Shown: positions 7,863 to 16,943, counted from the first letter of the stretch. The stretch: DNA of 64,000 nt from an uncultured Rhodospirillaceae bacterium (GCA_900550445.1 URSF01000009.1:1-64000); one strand, 5' to 3'. The notes: a model not told the origin generated them from the sequence alone. Numbers and translations: made by a program.

Positions 7863-10800
7863 ATGAACGAACTTATGAAAGTTTTTGGGCCTGTGTCGGG
7901 GACACAGTCTTTTGATCAGATTCAGATTTCTCTGGCGTCTCCGGAACGGATTCGTTCTTGGTCTTACGGGGAAGTGAAAAAGCCTGAAACGATTAACTAC
8001 CGTACTTTCAAACCGGAAAGAGACGGTTTGTTCTGCGCCCGCATTTTTGGTCCGGTGAAGGATTATGAATGTTTGTGCGGAAAATACAAACGTATGAAAT
8101 TTCGCGGGATCGTCTGCGAAAAATGCGGCGTGGAAGTCACTTTGTCCAAAGTCCGCCGCGAACGCATGGGCCACATCGAACTGGCCGCGCCGGTCGCGCA
8201 TATCTGGTTTTTGAAATCTCTGCCCAGCCGTATCGGTCTGTTGGTCGATATTATGCTGAAAGATTTGGAATCCGTTCTGTATTTTGAAAAATACATCGTG
8301 ATCGAGCCGGGGCTGACGCCGTTGAAGGTTAACGAACTGCTGACCGAAGAACAGTATCAGCGCGCGATTGAAGAATACGGCGAAGATTCTTTCCGCGCCG
8401 GTATCGGCGCCGAAGCGTTAAAGGAAATCCTGTCCGCGATTGATCTGGAACAGGAAGCCGAAACAATCCGGGCCGAATTGCGTTCCACTTCTTCGGAAGC
8501 GCGCCGCAAAAAGCTGGTTAAGCGTTTGAAACTGGTTGAAGCGTTTTTGGAATCCGGTTCTAAGCCGGAATGGATGATCCTGGACGTTATTCCGGTCATT
8601 CCGCCCGAACTGCGTCCTTTGGTTCCTCTGGACGGCGGCCGTTTCGCGACGTCGGATTTAAACGATCTGTACCGCCGCGTCATTAACCGCAACAACCGTT
8701 TGAAACGCCTGATCGAACTGCGCGCGCCGGAAATCATTATCCGCAACGAAAAGCGTATGCTGCAGGAATCCGTGGACGCTTTGTTTGATAACGGACGGCG
8801 CGGCCGCGCGATTACAGGGGCCAACAAACGCCCGCTGAAATCTCTGGCCGATATGCTCAAAGGCAAACAGGGACGTTTCCGTCAGAACCTGTTGGGTAAA
8901 CGTGTTGACTATTCCGGCCGTTCCGTGATTGTTGTTGGGCCCGAACTGAAACTGCATCAGTGCGGTATCCCCAAGAAAATGGCGCTGGAACTGTTCAAGC
9001 CGTTTGTTTATTCCAAGCTGGAACTGTACGGCATGGCGACGACGATCAAAGCCGCCAAGCGCATGGTCGAAAAAGAACGTCCGGAAGTCTGGGATATTCT
9101 GGAAGAAGTGATCCGCGAACACCCTGTATTGCTCAACCGTGCGCCGACTTTGCACCGACTGGGGATTCAGGCGTTTGAACCGGTGCTGATCGAAGGCAAG
9201 GCCATTCAGCTGCACCCGCTGGTCTGCACGGCGTTTAACGCTGACTTTGACGGCGACCAAATGGCGGTTCACGTTCCGCTGTCTTTGGAAGCGCAGCTGG
9301 AAGCCCGCGTTTTGATGATGTCGACAAACAATATTTTGTCGCCGGCCAACGGCAAACCGATTATCGTGCCGACACAGGACATGATTTTGGGACTGTATTA
9401 CATTACGATGGCACGTCCGAATCAGCCGGGCGGCAAGCGCGAATGTACCAAAGAAGAGCTGGAAGCGATCAAAAACATGACGGAAGCCGATCGCAAAAAG
9501 TGGGCTGACGAATATCATCATGAATTCAAAAGCATGGACGACTTCCGCGATTTTGTGCGCAAAACGTACGAAGAAGAACATATGCTTCGCTTCGGCAGCA
9601 TTGAAGAAGTCGAAATGGCTTTGAATAACCATCTGGTCAATTACCATTCGATTATTGAATGCCGCCTGGAATTCATGGGCGAAGACGGCAAGATCATTCG
9701 CAAAACGATTGAAACGACGCCGGGACGCGTGCTGTTGTCGCAGGTTGTGCCGAAGCACCCGAAAATTCCGTTCAGTCTGTTCAACCGTTTGCTGCGTAAA
9801 AAGGAAATTACCGATATTATTGATCAGGTTTATCGTTACTGCGGCCAGAAAGAAACATGTATTTTTGCCGACCGTATTAAAAACATGGGATATAAATACG
9901 CGGCGATTTCCGGCGTTTCGTTCGGTAAGGACGACATGATCATTCCGAAAACGAAACAGAAGCTGATCAAAGAAACCGAAGCGAAAGTAAAGGAATTTGA
10001 ACAGCAGTATCAGGACGGTCTGATTACGCAGGGTGAAAAGTACAATAAAGTCGTTGACGCGTGGTCTGTCTGTACTGACCGGGTCGCCGAAGAAATGATG
10101 AAAGAAATTTCAAAAACCGATCCGGAAAAACCGGTAAACTCTGTTTACATGATGGCTCATTCCGGGGCCCGCGGTTCCGCCGCGCAGATGAAACAGCTGG
10201 CCGGTATGCGCGGACTGATGGCTAAACCGTCGGGTGAAATTATCGAAACGCCGATTATTTCCAACTTTAAAGAAGGTCTGACGGTGGCCGAATATTTCAA
10301 TTCGACCCACGGGGCGCGTAAAGGTTTGGCGGATACGGCTTTGAAAACGGCTAACTCCGGTTATCTGACCCGCCGTCTGGTTGACGTGGCGCAGGACGCC
10401 ATTGTGACCGAAGAAGACTGCGGCACGACACAGGGAATTACAGTTTCCGCCGTTGTTGAAGGCGGTAACGTCGTTGCGACGATCGGGGAACGTGTTCTGG
10501 GCCGTACGGCGCAGGAAGACGTTTTGGATCCGGCGACAGGGGCCGTTATCGTTGAACGCGGCAAACTGATTGACGAAGTTGACGTCGAAAAGATTGAAGC
10601 GGCCGGCGTGGACAAGGTCTATATTCGTTCTCCGCTGACCTGCGAATGCAAAGACGGAATCTGCGCGAAATGTTACGGACGCGATCTGGCGCGCGGAACG
10701 GCTGTCAACGTTGGCGAAGCCGTCGGCGTTATTGCGGCGCAGTCCATTGGCGAACCGGGGACTCAGCTGACGATGCGTACCTTCCACATCGGCGGTGCGG

Positions 10801-12167
10801 CGCAGCGCGGAGCCGAACAATCCGGTATTGATTCCGCTTTTGACGCGACGGTCAAAGTGTTGAACTATACGCCCGTATTGAACTCTGAAAATATGGCGAT
10901 TGTTCTGACCCGTAACTGCGAAGTTGCTTTAATTGACGCGAACGGCCGTGAAAAAGCACGCCACCGTATTCCTTACGGATCGCATCTGAAAGTCGAAGAC
11001 GGCCAGAAAATTGCCAAAGGCGACCGCATTGCCGAATGGGATCCGTACACTCTGCCCGTCATTACGGACAAGGAAGGGATTGTTAAGTACGAAGATCTGG
11101 TTGACGGCGAAACGATGCGCGAGGTTGTTGATGAAGCGACCGGTTTGACGTCGAAAGTCGTTATGGACTGGAAACAGCATTCCCGTGCGGCAGAACGCAA
11201 ACCGCATATTGCTTTGACGGACGACAGCGGTGAAGTGATCCGCTTTGCCAATGGTATGGAAGCCCGCTTCTTCTTGGCCGTGGATTCGATTTTGTCGGTT
11301 GAACCGGGGCAGAAAGTGCGCGTCGGCGACGTTTTGGCGCGTATTCCGCGTGAAAGCTCCAAAACCCGTGATATTACCGGCGGTCTGCCGCGTGTTGCGG
11401 AATTGTTTGAAGCCCGTAAACCCAAAGATTGCGCGATTATTTCCGAAATTGACGGCGTTGTCGAATTCGGCCGCGATTATAAGGCCAAGCGCCGTATTAT
11501 CGTTAAAAACGCTGAAGGACAGGAACGCGAATATCTGCTGCCGAAAGGCAAGCTGGTAACCGTTCAGGAAGGCGATTTCGTCAACAAAGGCGATATTCTG
11601 GTTGACGGCGCGCTGGTTCCGCACGACATTCTGCGCGTTATGGGCGTAGAAAAGCTGGCGCATTATCTGGTGAAGGAAATTCAGGACGTTTATCGTCTGC
11701 AGGGTGTGAAGATCAATGATAAACACATTGAAGTCATTGCCCGCCAGATGCTGCAAAAGCTGGAAGTCACGGACGCCGGCGATACAACGTTGCTGCAGGG
11801 TGAACAGATCGATCAGGCGACATTGGAAAAAGAAAACGCCAAGGCTGTTGCTGCGGGCGGACGGCCTGCGGAAGCTTCGCCGATTTTGCTGGGGATTACG
11901 AAGGCCAGCCTGCAGACAAATTCGTTTATTTCCGCGGCTTCGTTCCAGGAAACAACCCGTGTGTTGACGGAATCCGCCGTTTCCGGCAGAACCGACGATT
12001 TGATCGGGTTGAAAGAAAACGTTATTGTCGGCCGTTTGATTCCGGCCGGTACGGGATCGGTCATCAACCGTCTGCGTGCTTTGGCCGCTCAGCGCGACAA
12101 GGAAAATCTGGAAACAACGGAAGCTCCGGCGGCTTTGCCGGCAGCGGAAGTTTCAAGCGAAGCTTAG
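7863..12167 (+). CDS. rpoC: DNA-directed RNA polymerase subunit beta'
   Basis: This is the 1434-residue largest subunit. It contains the N-terminal zinc site (CLCGKYKRMKFRGIVCEKC), the catalytic Mg2+ loop NADFDGDQMAVH, the trigger-loop region (GEPGTQLTMRTFHIGG) and a second zinc site (CGTTQG ... CECKDGICAKCYG). Family length is normal, and the tail (about the last 25 residues) is Ala/Glu-rich. It shares a transcript with rpoB and is ended by a strong hairpin terminator 22 nt downstream. Long opposite-strand frames inside it are codon-bias shadows. Confidence 0.99.
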   Translation: MNELMKVFGPVSGTQSFDQIQISLASPERIRSWSYGEVKKPETINYRTFKPERDGLFCARIFGPVKDYECLCGKYKRMKFRGIVCEKCGVEVTLSKVRRERMGHIELAAPVAHIWFLKSLPSRIGLLVDIMLKDLESVLYFEKYIVIEPGLTPLKVNELLTEEQYQRAIEEYGEDSFRAGIGAEALKEILSAIDLEQEAETIRAELRSTSSEARRKKLVKRLKLVEAFLESGSKPEWMILDVIPVIPPELRPLVPLDGGRFATSDLNDLYRRVINRNNRLKRLIELRAPEIIIRNEKRMLQESVDALFDNGRRGRAITGANKRPLKSLADMLKGKQGRFRQNLLGKRVDYSGRSVIVVGPELKLHQCGIPKKMALELFKPFVYSKLELYGMATTIKAAKRMVEKERPEVWDILEEVIREHPVLLNRAPTLHRLGIQAFEPVLIEGKAIQLHPLVCTAFNADFDGDQMAVHVPLSLEAQLEARVLMMSTNNILSPANGKPIIVPTQDMILGLYYITMARPNQPGGKRECTKEELEAIKNMTEADRKKWADEYHHEFKSMDDFRDFVRKTYEEEHMLRFGSIEEVEMALNNHLVNYHSIIECRLEFMGEDGKIIRKTIETTPGRVLLSQVVPKHPKIPFSLFNRLLRKKEITDIIDQVYRYCGQKETCIFADRIKNMGYKYAAISGVSFGKDDMIIPKTKQKLIKETEAKVKEFEQQYQDGLITQGEKYNKVVDAWSVCTDRVAEEMMKEISKTDPEKPVNSVYMMAHSGARGSAAQMKQLAGMRGLMAKPSGEIIETPIISNFKEGLTVAEYFNSTHGARKGLADTALKTANSGYLTRRLVDVAQDAIVTEEDCGTTQGITVSAVVEGGNVVATIGERVLGRTAQEDVLDPATGAVIVERGKLIDEVDVEKIEAAGVDKVYIRSPLTCECKDGICAKCYGRDLARGTAVNVGEAVGVIAAQSIGEPGTQLTMRTFHIGGAAQRGAEQSGIDSAFDATVKVLNYTPVLNSENMAIVLTRNCEVALIDANGREKARHRIPYGSHLKVEDGQKIAKGDRIAEWDPYTLPVITDKEGIVKYEDLVDGETMREVVDEATGLTSKVVMDWKQHSRAAERKPHIALTDDSGEVIRFANGMEARFFLAVDSILSVEPGQKVRVGDVLARIPRESSKTRDITGGLPRVAELFEARKPKDCAIISEIDGVVEFGRDYKAKRRIIVKNAEGQEREYLLPKGKLVTVQEGDFVNKGDILVDGALVPHDILRVMGVEKLAHYLVKEIQDVYRLQGVKINDKHIEVIARQMLQKLEVTDAGDTTLLQGEQIDQATLEKENAKAVAAGGRPAEASPILLGITKASLQTNSFISAASFQETTRVLTESAVSGRTDDLIGLKENVIVGRLIPAGTGSVINRLRALAAQRDKENLETTEAPAALPAAEVSSEA

Positions 12168-12189
12168 AAATATTCCTGATAAAAAAAGA

Positions 12190-12221
12190 AACCGCCGGGG
12201 AAGATCTTCGGCGGTTTTTTT
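12190..12221 (+). terminator. Intrinsic terminator of the rpoBC operon
   Basis: An 8-bp GC-rich stem, AACCGCCG (12190-12197) with CGGCGGTT (12209-12216), is followed by a T-run. It ends the ribosomal-protein/RNA-polymerase operon. Confidence 0.9.
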
Positions 12222-12261
12222 ATTTTCCGGGGCGCCTGCCGACCTGATTTCCGTTAACGGA

Positions 12262-12289
12262 TTGAAATTTTAAAAAAAATCTGTATAAT
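12262..12289 (+). promoter_or_regulatory. Sigma-70-type promoter for the 12324 gene
   Basis: TTGAAA at 12262-12267 and a perfect TATAAT at 12284-12289 are separated by 16 bp. The start codon lies 34 nt after the -10 box. Confidence 0.7.
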
Positions 12290-12323
12290 AACGCTAAGTT
12301 TAATAACATAAGGTGCTGAAAAA

Positions 12324-12692
12324 ATGGATATTAATGAATTGCCTTCTCCGCAGTTTGTCATAAACGAAGCCGGTTTAATTTCGGTTTTTTTGCCTGCTTT
12401 TGAAGGCGAACCCGCAACGCCTGTTTTATCTAAGAAAGATGACAAAACGCTGCATTTTCAACGTTCGGCCGACGGGGATATCCTGTTGACCGAAATTGAC
12501 GAAACGACGATGCAGGCTTTGGCCGGTGTGAAAAAAATATTAGTCATCGAAACAAATGTTTTAAAAAGCATTGATGTTTTGGACAAGGCCTTGTCTGCTT
12601 ATATTAAGTCAGAAGAACCCGATCAGGAAGCGGCGCAAAGCGAAATCATGGATACGATTGAACGGGCATACGAAGTCGCCGTTAAGGTGTGA
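12324..12692 (+). CDS. Hypothetical protein (122 aa)
   Basis: I do not recognise this family. The protein is acidic with no signal peptide or membrane segment, so it is probably cytoplasmic. Its first half is predicted strand-rich (QFVINEAGLISVFLPAF; KTLHFQRSADGDILLTEID). The second half looks helical and ends EIMDTIERAYEVAVKV. It has its own promoter (12262-12289), an AAGGTG ribosome-binding site and a terminator downstream, so it is a single-gene unit. Codon use resembles its neighbours. Confidence 0.75.
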   Translation: MDINELPSPQFVINEAGLISVFLPAFEGEPATPVLSKKDDKTLHFQRSADGDILLTEIDETTMQALAGVKKILVIETNVLKSIDVLDKALSAYIKSEEPDQEAAQSEIMDTIERAYEVAVKV

Positions 12693-12719
12693 TCTGTTTT
12701 TTTTAATTTAGCGATAGGG

Positions 12720-12753
12720 AAAGGCGTGTTTTTTAAATACGCCTTTCGTTTTT
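12720..12753 (+). terminator. Intrinsic terminator after the 12324 gene
   Basis: AAAGGCGT at 12720-12727 pairs with ACGCCTTT at 12739-12746, followed by a short T-rich run. Confidence 0.8.
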
Positions 12754-12801
12754 GATCCGGAGCCGCGGCCGTATTTTCCACGGCGGTTGTTTTTCGATTT
12801 G

Positions 12802-12847
12802 TTGTCAAAAAATGAAAAAAATCTTTTTTTGATCTATTTTTTGACAA
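12802..12847. repeat. 12-bp perfect inverted repeat containing TTGACAAAAAA
   Basis: TTGTCAAAAAAT (12802-12813) is the exact reverse complement of ATTTTTTGACAA (12836-12847), with a 22-nt A/T-rich spacer. It sits in the roughly 300-base gap between the 12324 and 12991 genes. That gap otherwise holds the terminator at 12720 and the promoter at 12931. A second, related inverted repeat lies at 54099-54135. Confidence 0.7.
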
Positions 12848-12930
12848 AAAAGAGAAAGCCGTCTTTTTCTGTTTTTTTGCGTTATGTTTGGAAAACAGGC
12901 AAAAAAAGAAGCTGTTTTTTTGGAAACTAT

Positions 12931-12959
12931 TTGACAAAAAAACGAATCGATTCTATGTT
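12931..12959 (+). promoter_or_regulatory. Strong sigma-70-type promoter for the 12991 gene
   Basis: A perfect TTGACA (12931-12936) is followed by a 17-bp spacer and TATGTT (12954-12959). The start codon is 31 nt after the -10 box. Confidence 0.8.
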
Positions 12960-12990
12960 AATACTAACAGTTTTTAAAAGGAGAAGTGTA

Positions 12991-13929
12991 ATGACGGTTT
13001 ATATCAAGGTTTCCAGACCCCGGAAAAGCGAAAAATCCGAACGCCCCGTCGGCGATATGGCCACGCGCAAAATGCTGAGAGCGTATTTGAACGGCGCTGT
13101 TCAGCTGAGCTCCGGTAAATCAAAAGCCGAAGCGAAAAAAGTTATTCAGGACTATTATCAGCAGGCGGATATTCAGGCTTTGAAAGATTCTCCCGATGCT
13201 TTAAAAGTTGTTGAGGCAAAGGAAAAAAATCTGCAGGAAAAAGCTTCTTCTTTTGGATTAAGGGCAAAAGTCAATTACGCTTCCGACGCTGATGTTTCTG
13301 ATATTTCCGATGTTGTTTCTATGGGAGTCGGCGCTGTTGCCACGTCAATGCTTGCCCCGATTGCGGCGGCTGATCCGCAGGCTTTGTCGGCGACCATTTT
13401 AACGGCGGTCGCGGCCTATACGGTAACCAAAGCGGCAAAAACCGCCGCGGCTGAATTGTCGGCATCTAAAACGCCTGATCAGAAAAAACAGGCGCGGGAA
13501 TATGCTACGGTTAAACACGCTCAGCTGGCTTTGAAACTGTTGAAAAAAGAAATTGAAGCTCCTTTAAAAGCCGCTGAAAAAGCTGAATACAAAGAAGACG
13601 TCGCCAAATTATTCGCAGCCGGTTACGGCCAGCCCAGCGGTGGTTTGGTTCAGATGCCGATGACTGCGGAAGCCGCGGCGTCCGGTGCTGCGGCGCCGAA
13701 GGCGGAACCCGCGAAAGAAGAAAAGAAATCTTATTGGCAGGAAGTCAAGGAAACATACGCTCGTTTCGGCAACCCGAGCGGCGGTATGGTTCACAATGAT
13801 CTGCCGGCCAAAGACGAAAAAGCGGCCGAACCGGTAAAAGCCCAGCCCGCCGCCGATAAAAAAGAGACTGCGAAAAACGATGCCGCAGCCAGAGTTGCCG
13901 CCTTGCGGATTATGACGGGCGGCCGTTAG
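12991..13929 (+). CDS. Hypothetical Ala/Lys-rich protein (312 aa)
   Basis: I do not recognise this protein. The ATG at 12991 is preferred over an upstream extension to 12787, because a promoter (12931-12959) and AAGGAG lie between them and the extension is low-complexity. The product is Ala-, Lys- and Glu-rich and mostly helical. It has one hydrophobic, small-residue stretch (about 107-150, DVVSMGVGAVATSMLAPIAA onward) that could associate with membrane or pack as a helical hairpin. Two similar motifs occur in the second half, GYGQPSGGLV and RFGNPSGGMV, each followed by a charged linker. It is monocistronic, with a terminator right after. Confidence 0.8.
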   Translation: MTVYIKVSRPRKSEKSERPVGDMATRKMLRAYLNGAVQLSSGKSKAEAKKVIQDYYQQADIQALKDSPDALKVVEAKEKNLQEKASSFGLRAKVNYASDADVSDISDVVSMGVGAVATSMLAPIAAADPQALSATILTAVAAYTVTKAAKTAAAELSASKTPDQKKQAREYATVKHAQLALKLLKKEIEAPLKAAEKAEYKEDVAKLFAAGYGQPSGGLVQMPMTAEAAASGAAAPKAEPAKEEKKSYWQEVKETYARFGNPSGGMVHNDLPAKDEKAAEPVKAQPAADKKETAKNDAAARVAALRIMTGGR

Positions 13930-13940
13930 CCAAGTTAAAG

Positions 13941-13971
13941 AAAGACCCCGCTTTTGTGGGGTCTTTTTTTT
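13941..13971 (+). terminator. Intrinsic terminator after the 12991 gene
   Basis: AGACCCC pairs with GGGGTCT around CGCTTTTGT-like loop bases, followed by eight or more T. Confidence 0.9.
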
Positions 13972-14039
13972 GTTTTGATATTTCTGTATTATAATCCGGT
14001 AAGCAGGTATTCTGCCGTATTTTGAAAAAGGATTATAAG

Positions 14040-14339
14040 ATGCGGATACAAAAAACGATAGAAAACGGAGTGACGGTTTTAAATATTACGGGCAGGTTGG
14101 TTTCTACAACCGCGGCTGATTTGGAAACCGCAATAGATTCAGTTCTTAATGACGACAATAAATTGATTTTGGATTTTTCAGGCGTTGAATATATGGCGTC
14201 TTCCGGCATACGAACATTATTGTTGGCTTCAAAAAAGATAAAAGCTGTTGACGGTCTGCTGATTTTGCGCAATGTAAATTCTGACGTCATGTATGTTTTG
14301 GAGATAACAGGATTGAAAGATTTTCTGGATATCCGTTAA
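14040..14339 (+). CDS. STAS-domain anti-sigma factor antagonist (SpoIIAA/RsbV-like)
   Basis: This 99-residue protein is a single STAS domain, the type that binds and is phosphorylated by an RsbW-like kinase in partner-switching circuits. The core LILDFSGVEYMASSGIRTLL (residues 42-61) keeps the serine pair, with Ser55 at the position phosphorylated in SpoIIAA/RsbV. The ATG at 14040 is chosen because AAAAAGGA lies 7 nt upstream; a TTG at 14022 overlaps that site. A TATAAT box is at 13990-13995. The gene for the matching kinase is 103 nt downstream; no PP2C phosphatase is in the window. Confidence 0.88.
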   Translation: MRIQKTIENGVTVLNITGRLVSTTAADLETAIDSVLNDDNKLILDFSGVEYMASSGIRTLLLASKKIKAVDGLLILRNVNSDVMYVLEITGLKDFLDIR

Positions 14340-14442
14340 TTGGGGCGGAAATAAAGATGTTGTCCGTCTGGTCGCGCCGCATTTTTCGGTTTTTCGGAAT
14401 AATTGCCGATTTGGGTGAAACAAGAATTAAGCAGGTTTAACG

Positions 14443-14871
14443 ATGTCGGAATTTTGTTTTAATGATTACCGGATAGATGTTTCCGCAATGGCGGAAAATC
14501 AGGAAACTGTTTGTGACTTTGTTTTTAATCTGATGAAGCGGCATAATTTTTCCAGCCGGGCTATATCGGAAATCGGAATAGTCATTGACGAAATTTATTC
14601 TAATATTGTTCGGTACGCTTATCGTGAAGTCAAAGGCTGCGTTTCCGTACTGGTTTGTCCGGGCGGCGGACCGGAAACGATTACTTTGACGTTTATGGAT
14701 TCGGGGCGGCCGTTTAATCCGCTGGAAACGGCGGATCCTGATATTTCCTGCGATATTGAAAACAGGGATATCGGCCGTCTGGGGATATTTATAGTAAAGC
14801 GGCTGATGACTTCTGTCGCATATGAATATAAAGATTTTAAAAACATTTTAACGCTGCGGAAAACGTTTTAA
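14443..14871 (+). CDS. RsbW/SpoIIAB-like anti-sigma factor kinase (HATPase_c)
   Basis: The 142-residue protein has the GHKL ATP-binding fold of serine kinases that phosphorylate STAS antagonists and sequester sigma factors. The N-box is IVIDEIYSNIVRYAY (about 46-60, Asn54), G1 is MDSGRPFNP (about 85-93) and G2 is GRLGIFIVKRL. It follows the STAS gene and precedes the CstA-like gene by 23 nt, so all three are likely on one message. The regulated target is not shown by the sequence; in proteobacteria such kinases often act on processes other than sigma factors. Confidence 0.88.
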   Translation: MSEFCFNDYRIDVSAMAENQETVCDFVFNLMKRHNFSSRAISEIGIVIDEIYSNIVRYAYREVKGCVSVLVCPGGGPETITLTFMDSGRPFNPLETADPDISCDIENRDIGRLGIFIVKRLMTSVAYEYKDFKNILTLRKTF

Positions 14872-14894
14872 AACGGACTGTTTCAGAGGAAAAA

Positions 14895-16343
14895 ATGATT
14901 ACATTTTTTGCGGGGCTTTTTATTTTATTGATCGGCGGCGTATTTTATTCGCGTCGCGTTGAACGGATTTTTGCTCCGGACGACCGTCCGACGCCGGCAT
15001 ATACTATGGAAAACGGCGTTGATTTCGTTCCGATGGACGAAAGCCGCAACGCTTTGATTCAGTTTTTGAATATTGCGGGAACAGGACCTATTTTAGGGCC
15101 TATTCTGGGTATTTTATTCGGTCCGGTTGCTTTTATTTTAATTCCTTTGGGAAATATATTTGCCGGCGCCGTGCATGATTATTTTTGCGGAATGATTTCC
15201 ATGCGCAATAACGGCGAACAAATGCCGCAGTTGGTGAAAAAGTATCTGGGCGCGAAAATCTTTAATATATACAACATATTTTTATGTCTGACTTTGTTTC
15301 TGGTCGGCGCTGTGTTTTTGTATCTGCCGGGGGATTTGTTTGTTGAGCAGGTAATGGGCAGGAAAGCCGTCGTTTCCGAACCATTGTTGTGGGAAGTGTA
15401 TGGCGTTATTTTTATTTATTATCTGATCGCCATGTTGTTTCCCATTGATAAAATTATCGGCAGACTGTATCCGGTTTTCGGCGGATTGTTGCTGTTTTCT
15501 TCCGTCGCGATAGGAGTCGGGCTGTTTGTCGAAGGATATCTGCTTGATGAACTGAGTTTTTTGAATTGGAAGGGCTTATATCCGAACGGAGATGCTTTGG
15601 TGCCGATGTTTTTCGTAACGGTAGCGTGCGGAATTGTGTCGGGTTTTCATGCCAGCCAGACGACTTTGATATCCAGAACACTGAAATCGGAAAAGCAGGG
15701 ACGCTTTGTTTTTTACGGTATGATGGTGGCGGAAGGAGTCGTCGCCATGATTTGGGCTGCGGCGGCCATGGGGCTGTATAACAAAGGAATAGCGCCGGAA
15801 CATGTCGGCAAGCCGGCGGTTGTCGGATTGGTAGCCAAAGATCTGTTGGGCGTTCTGGCCGGAACGATTGCCATTTTCGGCATGATTATTCTGCCGATTA
15901 CGTCAGGCGATACGGCTTTGCGCGCGATGCGTCTGATTATTGCCGAAAATCTGAACATTGACCAAAGGCCGAAGAAAAACCGTTTGGCCATTACTTTGGT
16001 TATGCTGGCGGGAGTGGCGTTTTTGCTGTATTTCGCCAAGTTAAACGGGGACGACTTTATCAAACTGTGGCGTTATTTCGCCTGGAGTAATCAAACCATT
16101 GCCGTTTTTACGTTTACGATCGCGGCGTTATATCTGATTGAACAAAGAAAAACGTTTTTGCTTGTTTTAATTCCCGGGACATTTTATTTCTTTGTCGTGA
16201 CCAGTTATATCCTGCATCAGGATATCGGTTTTGGTTTGTCAGATACTTTTTCCTATATGCTGGCCGGTTGTTTGTCGGCTCTGTATGCGGCGTGGATTAT
16301 CGGAAAAAACAGAAAGGCCGGGAATAATTTATTTCAGGCATAA
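14895..16343 (+). CDS. Carbon starvation protein CstA-family transporter
   Basis: This 482-residue polytopic inner-membrane protein matches the CstA family, which includes pyruvate and peptide uptake systems. The N-terminal region has the family pattern (NIAGTGPILGPILGILFGP, about residues 55-73) and a later TSGDTALRAMRLIIAE segment. It is about two thirds the length of E. coli CstA, which corresponds to the short CstA subfamily. It begins 23 nt after the RsbW-like gene. tRNA-His on the other strand starts just past its stop. Confidence 0.85.
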   Translation: MITFFAGLFILLIGGVFYSRRVERIFAPDDRPTPAYTMENGVDFVPMDESRNALIQFLNIAGTGPILGPILGILFGPVAFILIPLGNIFAGAVHDYFCGMISMRNNGEQMPQLVKKYLGAKIFNIYNIFLCLTLFLVGAVFLYLPGDLFVEQVMGRKAVVSEPLLWEVYGVIFIYYLIAMLFPIDKIIGRLYPVFGGLLLFSSVAIGVGLFVEGYLLDELSFLNWKGLYPNGDALVPMFFVTVACGIVSGFHASQTTLISRTLKSEKQGRFVFYGMMVAEGVVAMIWAAAAMGLYNKGIAPEHVGKPAVVGLVAKDLLGVLAGTIAIFGMIILPITSGDTALRAMRLIIAENLNIDQRPKKNRLAITLVMLAGVAFLLYFAKLNGDDFIKLWRYFAWSNQTIAVFTFTIAALYLIEQRKTFLLVLIPGTFYFFVVTSYILHQDIGFGLSDTFSYMLAGCLSALYAAWIIGKNRKAGNNLFQA

Positions 16344-16347
16344 AAAA

Positions 16348-16425
16348 TGGGGCGAAAGATGAGATTCGAACTCACGACATCCGGAACCACAATCCGACGC
16401 TCTAACCAACTGAGCTACTTTCGCC
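16348..16425 (-). tRNA. hisT: tRNA-His (GTG anticodon) with encoded G-1
   Basis: Read on the minus strand, GCGAAAG pairs perfectly with CTTTCGC, U8-A9 follow, and the anticodon loop is TTGTGGT with GTG. The discriminator is C73 and CCA is encoded. The base before position 1 is G (16425), so the special G-1:C73 pair needed by standard HisRS is genomically present. Many alphaproteobacteria (the Rhizobiales/Rhodobacterales/Caulobacterales group) lack it. Confidence 0.95.
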
Positions 16426-16552
16426 ACCAGCCTTTCCTATCTACTGTTTTTATTAAAAAGTGTCAATAGGTTATTTTTATTTTCGGAAAAATCCGTATTT
16501 CTTTGTTTTCCTATGCGCCGTTTTGGTGTACTTTCCTTGCGGAGGCGTTGGA

Positions 16553-16891
16553 ATGAAAAAAATCGAAGCCATTATTAAACCGTTTAAGCTGGACGAAGTC
16601 AAAGAAGCGCTGCAGGAAATAGACGTGCAGGGCATTACCGTTACCGAAGTCAAAGGATACGGCCGCCAGAAAGGACATGCGGAATTATACCGCGGGGCGG
16701 AATACGTCGTTGATTTTGTACCAAAGGTCAAACTGGAAATCGTTGTCGAAGACGAACGCTGCGAACCGGTGGTGGAAACGATTGTTCAAACGGCGCGTAC
16801 CGGAAAAATCGGCGATGGAAAAATTTTTATCACACCGGTAGAGGACGTTATCCGTATTCGTACATTGGAACGCGGAGACGATGCATTATAA
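16553..16891 (+). CDS. glnB: Nitrogen regulatory protein P-II
   Basis: P-II is a trimeric sensor of 2-oxoglutarate, ATP/ADP and glutamine that controls glutamine synthetase adenylylation and nitrogen gene expression. The start at 16553 (GGAG 8 nt upstream) gives exactly 112 residues, the GlnB length; an upstream extension to 16460 is not family-like. The T-loop reads GHAELYRGAEYVVDFVPK with the uridylylation Tyr51. glnA starts 52 nt downstream and glnE lies 7.5 kb away on the same strand. Confidence 0.96.
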   Translation: MKKIEAIIKPFKLDEVKEALQEIDVQGITVTEVKGYGRQKGHAELYRGAEYVVDFVPKVKLEIVVEDERCEPVVETIVQTARTGKIGDGKIFITPVEDVIRIRTLERGDDAL

Positions 16892-16943
16892 TCAAGGCTG
16901 TTATACCATAAAACCAGCCGCTTTTTTAAAAAGGGAAAAAAAC

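Noticed and set aside
8658..9758. 366-codon minus-strand frame inside rpoC
   Set aside because: It is an antisense shadow of conserved beta' sequence, with unusual composition and no ribosome-binding site.
12787..12990. Upstream extension of the 12991 protein
   Set aside because: It runs through a promoter and low-complexity A/T sequence; the Shine-Dalgarno and promoter favour 12991.
16501..16552. Possible sigma-54 promoter before glnB
   Set aside because: TTGG...TTGC elements are present but the GG-to-GC spacing is 12, not 10, so the sigma-54 consensus is not met.
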